This document shows, in pieces, positions 1 to 6,934 of a DNA stretch of 9,767 nucleotides. Location of the stretch: assembly GCA_030691225.1 (NCBI GenBank), contig JAUYES010000435.1:1-9767 (forward strand), in the 5' to 3' direction. The translations under genes were made by a program, and so were the position numbers. The notes under the pieces were generated by a model, which searched no databases, was not told the DNA's origin, and saw only the letters and a program-made list of their open reading frames with translations. The DNA comes from Holophaga sp. GTDB taxonomy: Bacteria; Acidobacteriota; Holophagae; Holophagales; Holophagaceae. The number at the start of each line of letters is the position of its first letter. Within the stretch, counting starts at the first letter, position 1.

Positions 1-4
1 GGGA

Positions 5-91
5 GCGCGCACTGCGCGCGATACCTGGAGGATAGGGCCGCATCGGCGAAGCCGATGGCGGGGGCGCAGCCTCGAGGACCAGAGGTCCGAG
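5..91. repeat. cluster of three GC-rich hairpins (possible intergenic repeat or structured RNA)
   Basis: Three short perfect stems with 3-nt loops follow one another: GCGCGC at 5-10 with 14-19 (loop ACT), CATCGGC at 41-47 with GCCGATG at 51-57 (loop GAA), and GGACC at 76-80 with GGTCC at 84-88 (loop AGA). The stretch is flanked by two similar words, ATACCTGGAGGATAGG near 21-36 and ATACCTGGGACGGTGAATAGG near 98-118. No open frame covers it and I recognise no known RNA family. It lies 3' of the hemerythrin gene. It could be a dispersed palindromic repeat, the edge of a structured RNA extending left of the window, or part of a transcription stop, although no T-run follows in either direction. 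Confidence 0.35.
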
Positions 92-167
92 CCACGAATA
101 CCTGGGACGGTGAATAGGCGTTCCTACCTCATGATACCGATGGCAAGGCTCCAAACCCTTCCGACCC

Positions 168-614
168 TTACCGCTCGCCCTGTCGCCGCAGGCAAGCTGA
201 ATATTTCCGGTCGGAGTCTTTCATATGGCCGATAAGCCAATTCTTTATGAAGATCGGAAAGGCCATTCCGCTTATGGTTCCGGCTAGGAATTGGCGAAGG
301 AGGCTATTGGCTTCTTCCAGGAGCTGCTGGTGTTCGGCCATGTGGTTTTCCAGGTCTGGGTAGCTCGCTTCCGTAAGCGCCGCCTCTTCCTGGTGGAAGT
401 GTGATCGAATCTCCTGAATAAGGTGTTCCATGAGCTTGGCCGCGCGGTTTCGGTCGCGATCCTCGTTCAGCGTTTCATGAATTCGATTGAGGATATCGGT
501 TAAGCGCTTGTGGTCCTGATCGAAGCGGGCAATGCCTACGGAGTGATCGGCTGGAAACCACACAAAAAACGGATCATCGCTGGATGGCTTTGGTTTCGAT
601 TTGAAAAATAACAT
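168..614 (-). CDS. bacteriohemerythrin (non-haem di-iron O2-binding protein)
   Basis: A 148-residue four-helix-bundle hemerythrin, which binds O2 reversibly at a di-iron site; in bacteria such proteins serve oxygen sensing, storage or delivery and are usually cytoplasmic. The full ligand set is visible: His35 in DQDHK, His72 and Glu76 in the HxxxE helix, His91 and His95 in HxxxH, and His130 and Asp135 in WLIGHMKDSD. The N-terminal W-(x)n-HSVGIARFDQDH block is the usual family opening. Length matches the family norm (about 130-150). The frame stays open upstream to 686, but I chose the ATG at 612-614 because GGGGGAAGG lies six bases before it, while the ATGs at 645-647 and 684-686 have no ribosome binding site. 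It stands alone; the next minus-strand gene upstream ends over 330 bases away, so co-transcription is doubtful. Its physiological partner is not evident. Confidence 0.93.
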   Translation of the reverse strand: MLFFKSKPKPSSDDPFFVWFPADHSVGIARFDQDHKRLTDILNRIHETLNEDRDRNRAAKLMEHLIQEIRSHFHQEEAALTEASYPDLENHMAEHQQLLEEANSLLRQFLAGTISGMAFPIFIKNWLIGHMKDSDRKYSACLRRQGER

Positions 615-947
615 TTGCGCCTTCCCCCAAGCACCACCGGAACCCATCGTGGAGAGGAGTGGCCGCTCGTCTAATGTTGGGCACAAGAAGTTGGTTACAG
701 CAACAAATTTGCAAACGCATTGCAGCCAGTTGTTCGTGTCCTTTGGGGAGAATGAGTGCCCATGTGATTCGAAGGATTTGTGCGGTTATTCAATACTCAT
801 CCGCGCCCACATCGGGAGGATTCGAGCGAGTTTGGCCATCGATATCCAGGGCTAAGTTCGAGAGCACAGCGCGAAGAAGAAAAGTCTGTACGGAATTTTT
901 CGGAGGCATTTCAAATCTACCTTCAGTGTTTTTTTGTGTTGCGGGCT
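615..947. other. intergenic stretch without a recognisable gene
   Basis: The stretch lies between the 3' end of the SGNH lipoprotein gene and the hemerythrin start, both on the minus strand, so the hemerythrin promoter should be here. I see no convincing -35/-10 pair and no hairpin followed by a T-run. Short frames on the plus strand have no ribosome binding site and no family-like sequence. The T-run at 929-935 lies just past the lipoprotein stop but reads as A on the transcribed (minus) strand, so it is not an intrinsic stop for that gene. Confidence 0.5.
620..628 (-). promoter_or_regulatory. ribosome binding site that sets the hemerythrin start
   Basis: On the minus strand GGGGGAAGG is followed by six bases (CGCAAA-type spacer) and the ATG at 614. 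This purine run is what favours the 148-residue product over the longer 172-codon reading. Confidence 0.6.
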
Positions 948-3824
948 TCAAGGCCGAGTGGCCAGCCACGCCTGGAATCGGTGGTAATAAACATTCAGCA
1001 AGGGCATAAATTCTTGGCTGAGCTTATTGCCTGGACTTCCCGCTGTGCCCCCAGGTCCTGGATGCGGATCACCGGCATTCTGGTAGTACCCCGAATAGCC
1101 AAAATTTGAAGAGCCTGGTGCCACCACGTGCTGAATGGAGTAGTTCCCGGGGCTACCCACCACGCGGTGGTGGTTGTCAGGGCCGGTGATTACATTATAA
1201 AAGTCCAAGACGTATACGTTTTTATTCGCGTAATCCAGCTCCTGAAGCCATTGGTGCACAAACCAATTGTTTAGAGCACGGGCGTTCGCGGCGTAAGCTG
1301 TGTTGCTGAAATCAGGATTGCTGCTTTCAGCGGGCCCAAAGGGCGGCGGCGTAATTAGGACAAACATTTTGTTTGGGTGCCGTTTGAAATAATTAACCAG
1401 ATCAATGTATAGAGCCTTGATGTTGGAAAGCGTGTGCGAATCCGACCAGGGCGGAGCCACCTTAAGGTCTGTCCAAGGCACGTTATTTCCATTTTTAACG
1501 GCCGATGAGATATGGGTTGGCTTGAACAGAATGACGGTGTTTTCTCCCCCAGGATTGGGCAAAGTCCTTGGGTAGGCCGTGCCCATCGAAAAGGCGTTAT
1601 CGGCCGTGAATACGGATTCCAGGATGTTTTGTGATCTCGTTTTTCCGTTGCCTTGCAGGGTGCTGTCGGCGAAGCAACGGTACAGACCAGAATGCCCCGT
1701 GCCGATTTCAAGGAGCGAATCCCCACGGTTCGAAAATACGTTTTCGTTCGCAACCGCATCCCAATCTCGGTCAAGATCGCTCACGTAATAGTTGTTTTCA
1801 GCCAATCGGCCACCGAAATTGCCATATTGGTTTTCATGATCAAGCCCCAGCCATCCGCGACCAATGGACGCATGGATCATGGCAAGTTTTACGGTGCTAG
1901 TGGGCGGATTGATATTGATGGCGGTGCCCGCCGCGCTTGTATCCACCGTCAGGGGTGCACTTTTGGCACTGACATTCAGCGCGCTATCAAAGGCACTAAC
2001 GGTGTACTGGTAAATGCCACTTGTGGGAACGGTATCGGTGAAACTCAGGGCCTTCGTTATCGCTACATGGGTGCCATTGCGATAGACGTGGTATCCAGTG
2101 GGCTCTCCAGTTGCTGCGCTCCAGGAAAGTGTCACGGTTGTGAGGGAAGGCACCAAGGCGTTTAACCCGTTTGGAATGCTTGGGGCTGTCGTGTCAACCG
2201 CAGCCGTGATTCCGGATTGAATCACTGATGCCAGTGCGCGACGCCCGGCGTCATTGGGATGAATGCCATCGTGACAATATTCCGGGTGACCGATGAAGGG
2301 CGTGAAGCAATCGATGCCTCGCACGCCCGGAATGGCTTTGACGAGGTCCATCACCCGGGGTGCCACCTGGTTTTCCATGACTGCCGGATCAATGCCGTAA
2401 TTATGGTTGAAGGCAGGAATCGGAGCGCAAAGGAATACCGTGGGGTTGGAGGGTAGGGTGGTGAAACTCGTGACTATCCTGGTGAGATCCGTTTCGTAAT
2501 GCTGCTGATTCACCCAGTTCAACGCCTTGGAATCATTGGTTCCCAGCTTGATGATCACGATCTTGGGATTCGAGGCGAGTGCATTGCGGTACGGCTCTTG
2601 GTTTACATAGGGGAAATCGCCGTGGCCCGGACCCAGCGCCGTGGTCGCACTCACACCGAAATTAAAAACCACATGATCGTTCGATAACAATCCGGACAGC
2701 ACTCGGGGATATCCGCCTTCCGTGATGCTATCCCCCACGCATGCCACCACCACCTCTGTGGTGTTCTGTGCTGGGGAGGTGGAGAAGGAGAAATGATTGA
2801 GATTGAGAAGGGAATTGGTGCTTCCCCTGAACACTAGGTACAAAGAGTGGATTCCCGTTACAGCACTGATGGGGTAGGACCTCGTCTTCCAGGCTTGCCA
2901 ATCACCCGTACTGGGCACTGCGCAGGTTCCCAGCAAGGTGCCGTTGACGCTATCTAAGCGGATTTCGATCTGGCTGCCCGAGTTTGCGCTGGCAATGCGG
3001 GCGTTGAAAGAATGGGCGCCACTGCCGAAGTTCAGGTTGTTGTAAACCGCGTAGGATCCGTTAGAGATCCCGGTCAGATTGCTACCCCCCTCCGCGCAAG
3101 CCTCAGGGCGGATAGCGTTGCTGACCGACGTGTAATCCTCGGCCTCGATGTTGCCAAAAGCATCCTTGCCGCCACTTGCTGCCAGGGTTGTTACATTCAC
3201 CGTCTGGCACTGGGCGCTGATGTTATCGGCCGCATCATAGGCCGCGACAGTATAGGAATACTGCGTTGAAGCCGTGAGTCCCGTATCTTGGAACGAGGCT
3301 ATGGTGCTCGTGTTGATCTGGGTTCCATCACGGAAAATCCGGTAGCCCGTGACGGCTACGTTATCGGTGGAGGCCGTCCAGGTGAGTGTGAGGCTAGTGG
3401 TCGTCACGGCGCTGGTGGCGAGACCACTGGGGACACTGGGGGCCTGAGTATCGGCAGCCGGGGTTACGGTCACGGTGGTCGTGGCGGTGCTGCTACCGAT
3501 GGCGTTGGTGGCCGTGAGCGTGTAGGTGAGGGTCGACGCAGGATTTACCGTCCGGCTAGTTCCTGTTACAACGCCGATGGTTTGATTGATGGAAAGGCTG
3601 GTGTGCCCGGTCACGCTCCAGCTCAACGTGCTGCTTTGCCCGGCCGTGATGGTGGCGGGGGTAGCCGCGAAGGAGCCGATTGCAGGGGCGGTGGCGATTG
3701 GTGTCGTGGGCTCGGTTTTCCCGCCCCCACCGCATGCCAGGGCTCCGAGTAGGGTTAGCGTCAACCCTAGACCACCAAGCATCCGGATAAGGCGGCGTGG
3801 TGTGGGCGTGATGGTCCTTGGCAT
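948..3824 (-). CDS. multidomain lipoprotein with CBM6 and two SGNH-type esterase domains
   Basis: A 958-residue secreted lipoprotein. Residues 1-30 form a signal peptide with lipobox LGALAC (lipidated Cys31, then a GGGG tether). Domains in order: Ig-like 43-121; FN3 127-215; CBM6-like 222-348 (opens IEAEDY, closes LNLNHFSFS); canonical SGNH/GDSL hydrolase 357-541; FN3 547-627; divergent SGNH-like domain 646-958. In the first hydrolase the blocks are clear: GDSITEG (Ser366), FNFG (Gly390), GTND (Asn430) and DGIHP (Asp519, His522). In the second, IHASIG (Ser653) and GDPHP (Asp919, His921) are the likely catalytic elements, with a closing EFMPLLNVYYHRFQAWL segment I associate with a family of uncharacterised SGNH-like proteins. 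SGNH enzymes with CBMs usually remove acetyl or other acyl groups from polysaccharides; that role is inferred. The start is supported by AAGAAAGGG five bases upstream. No residue appears missing and the frame is intact. Confidence 0.9.
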   Translation of the reverse strand: MPRTITPTPRRLIRMLGGLGLTLTLLGALACGGGGKTEPTTPIATAPAIGSFAATPATITAGQSSTLSWSVTGHTSLSINQTIGVVTGTSRTVNPASTLTYTLTATNAIGSSTATTTVTVTPAADTQAPSVPSGLATSAVTTTSLTLTWTASTDNVAVTGYRIFRDGTQINTSTIASFQDTGLTASTQYSYTVAAYDAADNISAQCQTVNVTTLAASGGKDAFGNIEAEDYTSVSNAIRPEACAEGGSNLTGISNGSYAVYNNLNFGSGAHSFNARIASANSGSQIEIRLDSVNGTLLGTCAVPSTGDWQAWKTRSYPISAVTGIHSLYLVFRGSTNSLLNLNHFSFSTSPAQNTTEVVVACVGDSITEGGYPRVLSGLLSNDHVVFNFGVSATTALGPGHGDFPYVNQEPYRNALASNPKIVIIKLGTNDSKALNWVNQQHYETDLTRIVTSFTTLPSNPTVFLCAPIPAFNHNYGIDPAVMENQVAPRVMDLVKAIPGVRGIDCFTPFIGHPEYCHDGIHPNDAGRRALASVIQSGITAAVDTTAPSIPNGLNALVPSLTTVTLSWSAATGEPTGYHVYRNGTHVAITKALSFTDTVPTSGIYQYTVSAFDSALNVSAKSAPLTVDTSAAGTAININPPTSTVKLAMIHASIGRGWLGLDHENQYGNFGGRLAENNYYVSDLDRDWDAVANENVFSNRGDSLLEIGTGHSGLYRCFADSTLQGNGKTRSQNILESVFTADNAFSMGTAYPRTLPNPGGENTVILFKPTHISSAVKNGNNVPWTDLKVAPPWSDSHTLSNIKALYIDLVNYFKRHPNKMFVLITPPPFGPAESSNPDFSNTAYAANARALNNWFVHQWLQELDYANKNVYVLDFYNVITGPDNHHRVVGSPGNYSIQHVVAPGSSNFGYSGYYQNAGDPHPGPGGTAGSPGNKLSQEFMPLLNVYYHRFQAWLATRP

Positions 3825-3829
3825 GGAAA

Positions 3830-3838
3830 CCCTTTCTT
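3830..3838 (-). promoter_or_regulatory. ribosome binding site of the SGNH lipoprotein gene
   Basis: The minus strand reads AAGAAAGGG, five bases before the ATG at 3824, which fixes the start of the lipoprotein at its signal peptide. Confidence 0.6.
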
Positions 3839-3856
3839 GACGATTCGGAGAAAGTT

Positions 3857-3874
3857 GAACAGGTACACCTGTTC
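3857..3874. promoter_or_regulatory. 18-bp perfect inverted repeat, candidate operator
   Basis: GAACAGGT-AC-ACCTGTTC: two perfect 8-bp arms with a 2-bp centre. It lies about 33 bases upstream of the SGNH lipoprotein start, in the region shared with the divergent DUF3667 gene. Symmetry and position fit a dimeric repressor site in the 5' leader of the lipoprotein gene. An RNA hairpin in that leader is also possible, although a 2-nt loop would need the innermost pair to open. I cannot assign a regulator family. Confidence 0.45.
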
Positions 3875-3917
3875 CAATCTCGTGAACCTAAGGGTGGCTT
3901 TCGATGGTTTGTTTTGG

Positions 3918-3939
3918 GTCCCGTTGTATACATTGGGAC
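3918..3939. promoter_or_regulatory. 22-bp imperfect palindrome with TGTATACA core
   Basis: The site reads GTCCC-N2-TGTATACA-N2-GGGAC, so 9 of 11 base pairs are symmetric. Its core contains TATACA on both strands, which could act as a weak -10 hexamer in either direction, but I find no good -35 at 17-18 bp for either gene. Its centre is 63 bp from the centre of the other palindrome in this intergenic region. A second regulator site or a bidirectional promoter element are both open. Confidence 0.35.
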
Positions 3940-4029
3940 GCGGGAAAAGCCGAATTCCTGGATGCTTCAATGCCGGAGCGCGTCAAATTCCCTTTGGATG
4001 AAGGCGTGTGCCTGGGGATGGGTTAGAGG

Positions 4030-4914
4030 GTGGATAGGGGTGTAGAGTGGAGTCAAACCATCCCATTCCATAACAACCCTCGGTCGGAGTCCCCGTTGAG
4101 TGATTCAGCCCTGTGTCCATCCTGTGGCGCGTCCGAATTAGGGCAATTCTGTTCTAACTGCGGTCAAGCTCGCATCCACGCCAATGATCTAACCGTGAAG
4201 CATCTGTTTCACACGGTGATGCACGAATTGTTGCATGTGGATGGACGGGTTTGGAGAACGCTGCGTTTGTTGCTGTTGAAGCCAGGGCAGGTCGCTTTGG
4301 AATATCTCGAAGGCAAACGAACGACTTACATTCCTCCGTTCCGTCTTTTCCTGGTGGTGTCCCTGGTGATCCTGCTGCTGTTGCAGGCATCTGTGTATGA
4401 CTTGAATAGCATCGTCGCCCAGGTGCCGGTATTCAAGAAGGCACTGGCCTGGGGGGCGGAGCAAGCTGGGATGAGGGTCGACACCTACTTCGCCCAGTGC
4501 AACGCACGTTTCCAGGGCATCTTGCGCATCAATTTTCTATACGTGGATACCAGCGTTACCATCCTGTTGGCCGCTCTTTTGTGGCGTCGGCAACGACCGG
4601 CGATCGGCGCCCATGCCGTGTTTTTTCTCTACACCAACACCGTGGTGGCGCTGGGGTCTTCTCTCCTTGTCTGGTTGGGTTCTCGGCTTGTGCCGGGGAA
4701 ATGGAACTTCCTTTTTGGTGCTGCGACCATTCTTTTTAGTGTGGTCTACATGAGTTTAGGTATCCGCCGCTACTACGGACAGAGTCGCGGCTGGACACTA
4801 CTCAAGGTGGCCATCGTGATTCTGGTTTCCATGTTTTTCAATCTCCTGGCCTTTCTGGCGGCCCTGCTGATTTCTCTGCCTATCTTGAAATACGCTGCTG
4901 TCCGGGGCGTTTGA
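4030..4914 (+). CDS. DUF3667-type zinc-ribbon membrane protein
   Basis: 294 residues from a GTG at 4030. A zinc ribbon (Cys29, Cys32, Cys41, Cys44; CPSCG and CSNCGQ) is followed by a conserved-looking amphipathic region (residues 52-105, including TLRLLLLKPGQVALEYLEGKR) and about five hydrophobic segments near 104-120, 168-185, 193-220, 225-244 and 257-286. CxxC-x8-CxxCGQ followed by a helical membrane domain is the layout of the DUF3667 family, whose function is unknown. The start is uncertain: GTG 4030 has only an abutting GAGG, whereas TTG at 4096 has GGAG six bases upstream and would give 272 residues starting just ahead of the ribbon. It is divergent from the SGNH lipoprotein and convergent with the beta-helix array, so it is probably monocistronic. 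Confidence 0.8.
   Translation: MDRGVEWSQTIPFHNNPRSESPLSDSALCPSCGASELGQFCSNCGQARIHANDLTVKHLFHTVMHELLHVDGRVWRTLRLLLLKPGQVALEYLEGKRTTYIPPFRLFLVVSLVILLLLQASVYDLNSIVAQVPVFKKALAWGAEQAGMRVDTYFAQCNARFQGILRINFLYVDTSVTILLAALLWRRQRPAIGAHAVFFLYTNTVVALGSSLLVWLGSRLVPGKWNFLFGAATILFSVVYMSLGIRRYYGQSRGWTLLKVAIVILVSMFFNLLAFLAALLISLPILKYAAVRGV
4086..4089 (+). promoter_or_regulatory. possible ribosome binding site for an internal TTG start
   Basis: GGAG, six bases before TTG at 4096, in frame with the DUF3667 gene. The spacing is better than that of the GTG at 4030, so translation may begin here. Confidence 0.35.
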
Positions 4915-5082
4915 AGGCGGGGTGATCGATCGCGGTGCATGGGTGGGTTACTGGGTTTCGATTCGGCTCGGTCATGTAGGTTGTTGCCACTGTCAGGCCC
5001 AACCGCGATGGGCTTATACCGTTTTGCGTTCAGCAAGATAAAAATTGCCAAAATACTATGAAATTCAATGCAAAAAATCATT
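4915..5082. other. intergenic stretch with no gene seen
   Basis: This follows the DUF3667 stop. The only structure noticed is a weak GCCC (4997-5000) / GGGC (5010-5013) pairing without a T-run. It becomes AT-rich towards 5040-5080, leading into the repeat element. Confidence 0.5.
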
Positions 5083-5295
5083 CAACAGGATGGGCAGGAT
5101 GAACAGGATCGGTTCTGGCGAATTGCGGCGCCCAGGCTAGGTTCTTGAAGGGGTGGAGCCGGGAAGCACGCGAGCATGCGTAGCTGCTCCGCCCGCCCCG
5201 CAGAGCGGGCTGGCCTGGACGCCTTGGGCTGGATGCACCACGGTGCCTGTAAATCCATCCTGTGCATCCTGTGCATCCTGGCTATCCTGTTTCTT
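5083..5295. repeat. element bounded by inverted 9-bp-periodic ACAGGATNN repeats
   Basis: The left end (5085-5109) reads ACAGGAT-GGG-CAGGAT-GA-ACAGGAT. The reverse complement of the right end (about 5256-5290) reads ACAGGAT-AGC-CAGGAT-GC-ACAGGAT-GC-ACAGGAT, with the same spacing, so the two ends are terminal inverted repeats of one periodic motif. Both ends are flanked outside by A/T runs. Inside, GGCGCCCAGGCT (5127-5138) and GGCCTGGACGCC (5212-5223) form a second imperfect inverted pair, and a GCCCGC/GCGGGC hairpin lies at 5191-5210. No protein-like frame is present. The element sits between the convergent ends of the DUF3667 gene and the beta-helix array, a common place for dispersed non-coding repeats. 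It could be a MITE-like remnant or a bidirectional 3'-end structure. Target-site duplications were not found. Confidence 0.6.
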
Positions 5296-5332
5296 TTTTT
5301 TGAATGCAACATGGTATTAGGGCATTGCTGGT

Positions 5333-6931
5333 TCAACGAATGCTTTGCCCTGGCCATGCACTATTCGCTGAAACGATACCGCTGGTGGCACGGATGCGAA
5401 TCTTGCAGCCCGTGCCGGTGATGACGGCACCGTTCGCCAGGCGGCCCACGGCCCAGGTGAAGGTACCCGCCGTCGCCGCCACATTTTCGGCGATGATGCC
5501 CACGGCCGTGCCGTTCTGCACCAGCTCGATCACCACGTTGCCGGTGATTCCGCTGCTGGTCCAGGTGATGGGCCTGGATTCACCTCGCTGCCAGGCTTCG
5601 CCGCCGTTGGGGCTGGTGATGGTCAGGGTGCCGGTGGGCATGACGGTGTAGCGGGTCAGATCCAAGACGTAGCTGGAGTTGTAGGGCAAAGCCCCCACGT
5701 CGGAGCCGTTCTCCCCGGCACCTCGGGCCGGAGAAGTCGCGGTCAACCGGTAGTCACGGCTCGTAAGATTTCTGAATTGAGGGTCTGCAATGCTGCGCGA
5801 GGTCGTATCACCCAGGTACGTCATGGCGTCAGCGAAGGCCCGCGAGACCCCCTGGTGCCATAGGAAGGTTGCGGCATTGGCGTGCTGGTAGAGATTGCGG
5901 GCGCTGCTCCAATCGGCGAGGGTGTAGAGGCTGCTGGCCCAGCGGCCCAGGACCAGGACATCCGTAGCGCTAGAGTTGGCGAAGAGGTTGTCGGTGAACC
6001 CGCAGCGCATGGGATAGGGCATGGAATCGTGGGTGTAGCCCACCGCCCCGATACAACCCACCAGGGTGTTGTGGTGGATCGTGGCGCTGAAATCGCCCTG
6101 GAGGTTTTCCTTTTCCAGCAGAAAGGCCTGGGTGCAATCCAGCACCAGGTTGTGGTGGATCTGGTTGTCGTGGAAGGCCCGCAGGTAGAAGCCGGTCAGG
6201 CTGCTGTGGATCAGGTTGTGGTGCGCCTCCATGCGGATATTTCCGGAGTGTTTGTGGCGGATGGCCCGTTTTTCGTCGAAGACGATGTTGTCGAAGATTC
6301 GAATGATGGAGCCGGAGCGGGCGGAGCCCTCCGAAAGGATGCTGATGCCGCCCACGTTGTTATCCCCGCCCACTTGGTTTTGGTGGTTGGCGTAGAAGAC
6401 ACAGTTGCGGATGGTGTAGTCATGCCCCAGGGTGCCACTGGTCAGGGTGAAGTTGATGCCGCCACCGGTGCCCATGATCCCGTTGCCGGTGGTGTGGTGC
6501 ACTTCGCAGTTGATTACCTCGGCCCAGGCTGTATATTCCGCGATCTGAATGCCGCGAGAAGCGGCGTTCTTTACTTCCAGGCTATCGATCCGAATCCCTG
6601 TGGCCCGACGAAGCTGGATCAGATCGACCAGCAGATGTTCGCCGTTGAGCACCGCCCGTGGTCTTCCCGGCCAAGTGGTGATCAGCGTGGGTTGCGCCGG
6701 TGTGCCGCTGGCATTTGCGAAGAGAATGATGGTCATGTTTTTGGTCTGGAACTGGGCCGGGTCCGGCTGGACCGATGCCTTGAACTCCCCGCTCAGGTAG
6801 AGATGGTCGCCACCTCGAAGCAGCCCACTCCCCGTGGTTCCCGACGGACCCGTCCAGCCGCAGACCACCTCGAAGCTATTGAAGGGCCGGGCCTGGCTGC
6901 CATCTCCGCCATTGGGGGCGTCGGCATCCAC
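5333..6931 (-). CDS. right-handed beta-helix protein with C-terminal Kre9/KNH-like module (body; leader cut off by an amber codon)
   Basis: 532 open codons from GTG 6931. Residues 2-60 are the usual beta-helix opening (DADAPNGGDGSQARPF, then LRGGDHLYLSGEF). Residues about 95-330 contain repeated strand-turn rungs with His/Asn turns (HHNLIHS, IHHNLVLDC, IHHNTLVGC). Residues 383-415 carry the DPQFRNL...DYRL..TSPARGAGE closing motif. Residues 434-520 are the Kre9/KNH-like module (ITSPNGGEAW, PITWTSSG, IRIR). By fold it may bind or cleave extracellular polysaccharide, but no catalytic triad can be assigned. This frame has no signal peptide; it continues upstream across a TAG (6935-6937) into a leader with a good signal peptide and ribosome binding site. 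The native gene was therefore 5333-7090, about 585 codons. A product from GTG 6931, by reinitiation two codons after the stop, would be cytoplasmic. The frame is otherwise free of stops, so the lesion is recent, is suppressed, or is a sequencing error. Confidence 0.8.
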   Translation of the reverse strand: MDADAPNGGDGSQARPFNSFEVVCGWTGPSGTTGSGLLRGGDHLYLSGEFKASVQPDPAQFQTKNMTIILFANASGTPAQPTLITTWPGRPRAVLNGEHLLVDLIQLRRATGIRIDSLEVKNAASRGIQIAEYTAWAEVINCEVHHTTGNGIMGTGGGINFTLTSGTLGHDYTIRNCVFYANHQNQVGGDNNVGGISILSEGSARSGSIIRIFDNIVFDEKRAIRHKHSGNIRMEAHHNLIHSSLTGFYLRAFHDNQIHHNLVLDCTQAFLLEKENLQGDFSATIHHNTLVGCIGAVGYTHDSMPYPMRCGFTDNLFANSSATDVLVLGRWASSLYTLADWSSARNLYQHANAATFLWHQGVSRAFADAMTYLGDTTSRSIADPQFRNLTSRDYRLTATSPARGAGENGSDVGALPYNSSYVLDLTRYTVMPTGTLTITSPNGGEAWQRGESRPITWTSSGITGNVVIELVQNGTAVGIIAENVAATAGTFTWAVGRLANGAVITGTGCKIRIRATSGIVSANSAWPGQSIR

Positions 6932-6934
6932 ATA

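Noticed and set aside
601..1109. Several overlapping small plus-strand frames
   Set aside because: They have no ribosome binding sites or recognisable composition, and two of them run into the antisense of the lipoprotein gene.
3288..3752. Glycine- and arginine-rich plus-strand frame
   Set aside because: It mirrors Thr/Ala/Ser-rich Ig-like and FN3 coding on the minus strand and has no ribosome binding site or family signature.
3837..3866. Plus-strand promoter with TTGACG at 3837
   Set aside because: No -10-like hexamer lies 16-18 bases downstream, and the site falls on the ribosome binding region of the opposite gene.
3857..3874. LexA (SOS) box
   Set aside because: GAAC and GTTC are separated by 10 bases rather than the 4 of the Gram-positive LexA box, and the spacing does not fit CTGT-N8-ACAG either.
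4997..5013. Rho-independent terminator after the DUF3667 gene
   Set aside because: The stem is only four pairs with a 9-base loop and no T-run follows directly.
5083..5295. CRISPR-like repeats
   Set aside because: The repeat unit is 9 bp with 2-3 bp spacers and occurs in inverted groups; there are no 25-40 bp repeats or unique spacers.
5082..5357. Minus-strand 91-codon frame across the repeat element
   Set aside because: Its MHRMHRM-type repeats come from the 9-bp DNA repeat, and it runs into the end of the neighbouring gene; it has no protein-like features.
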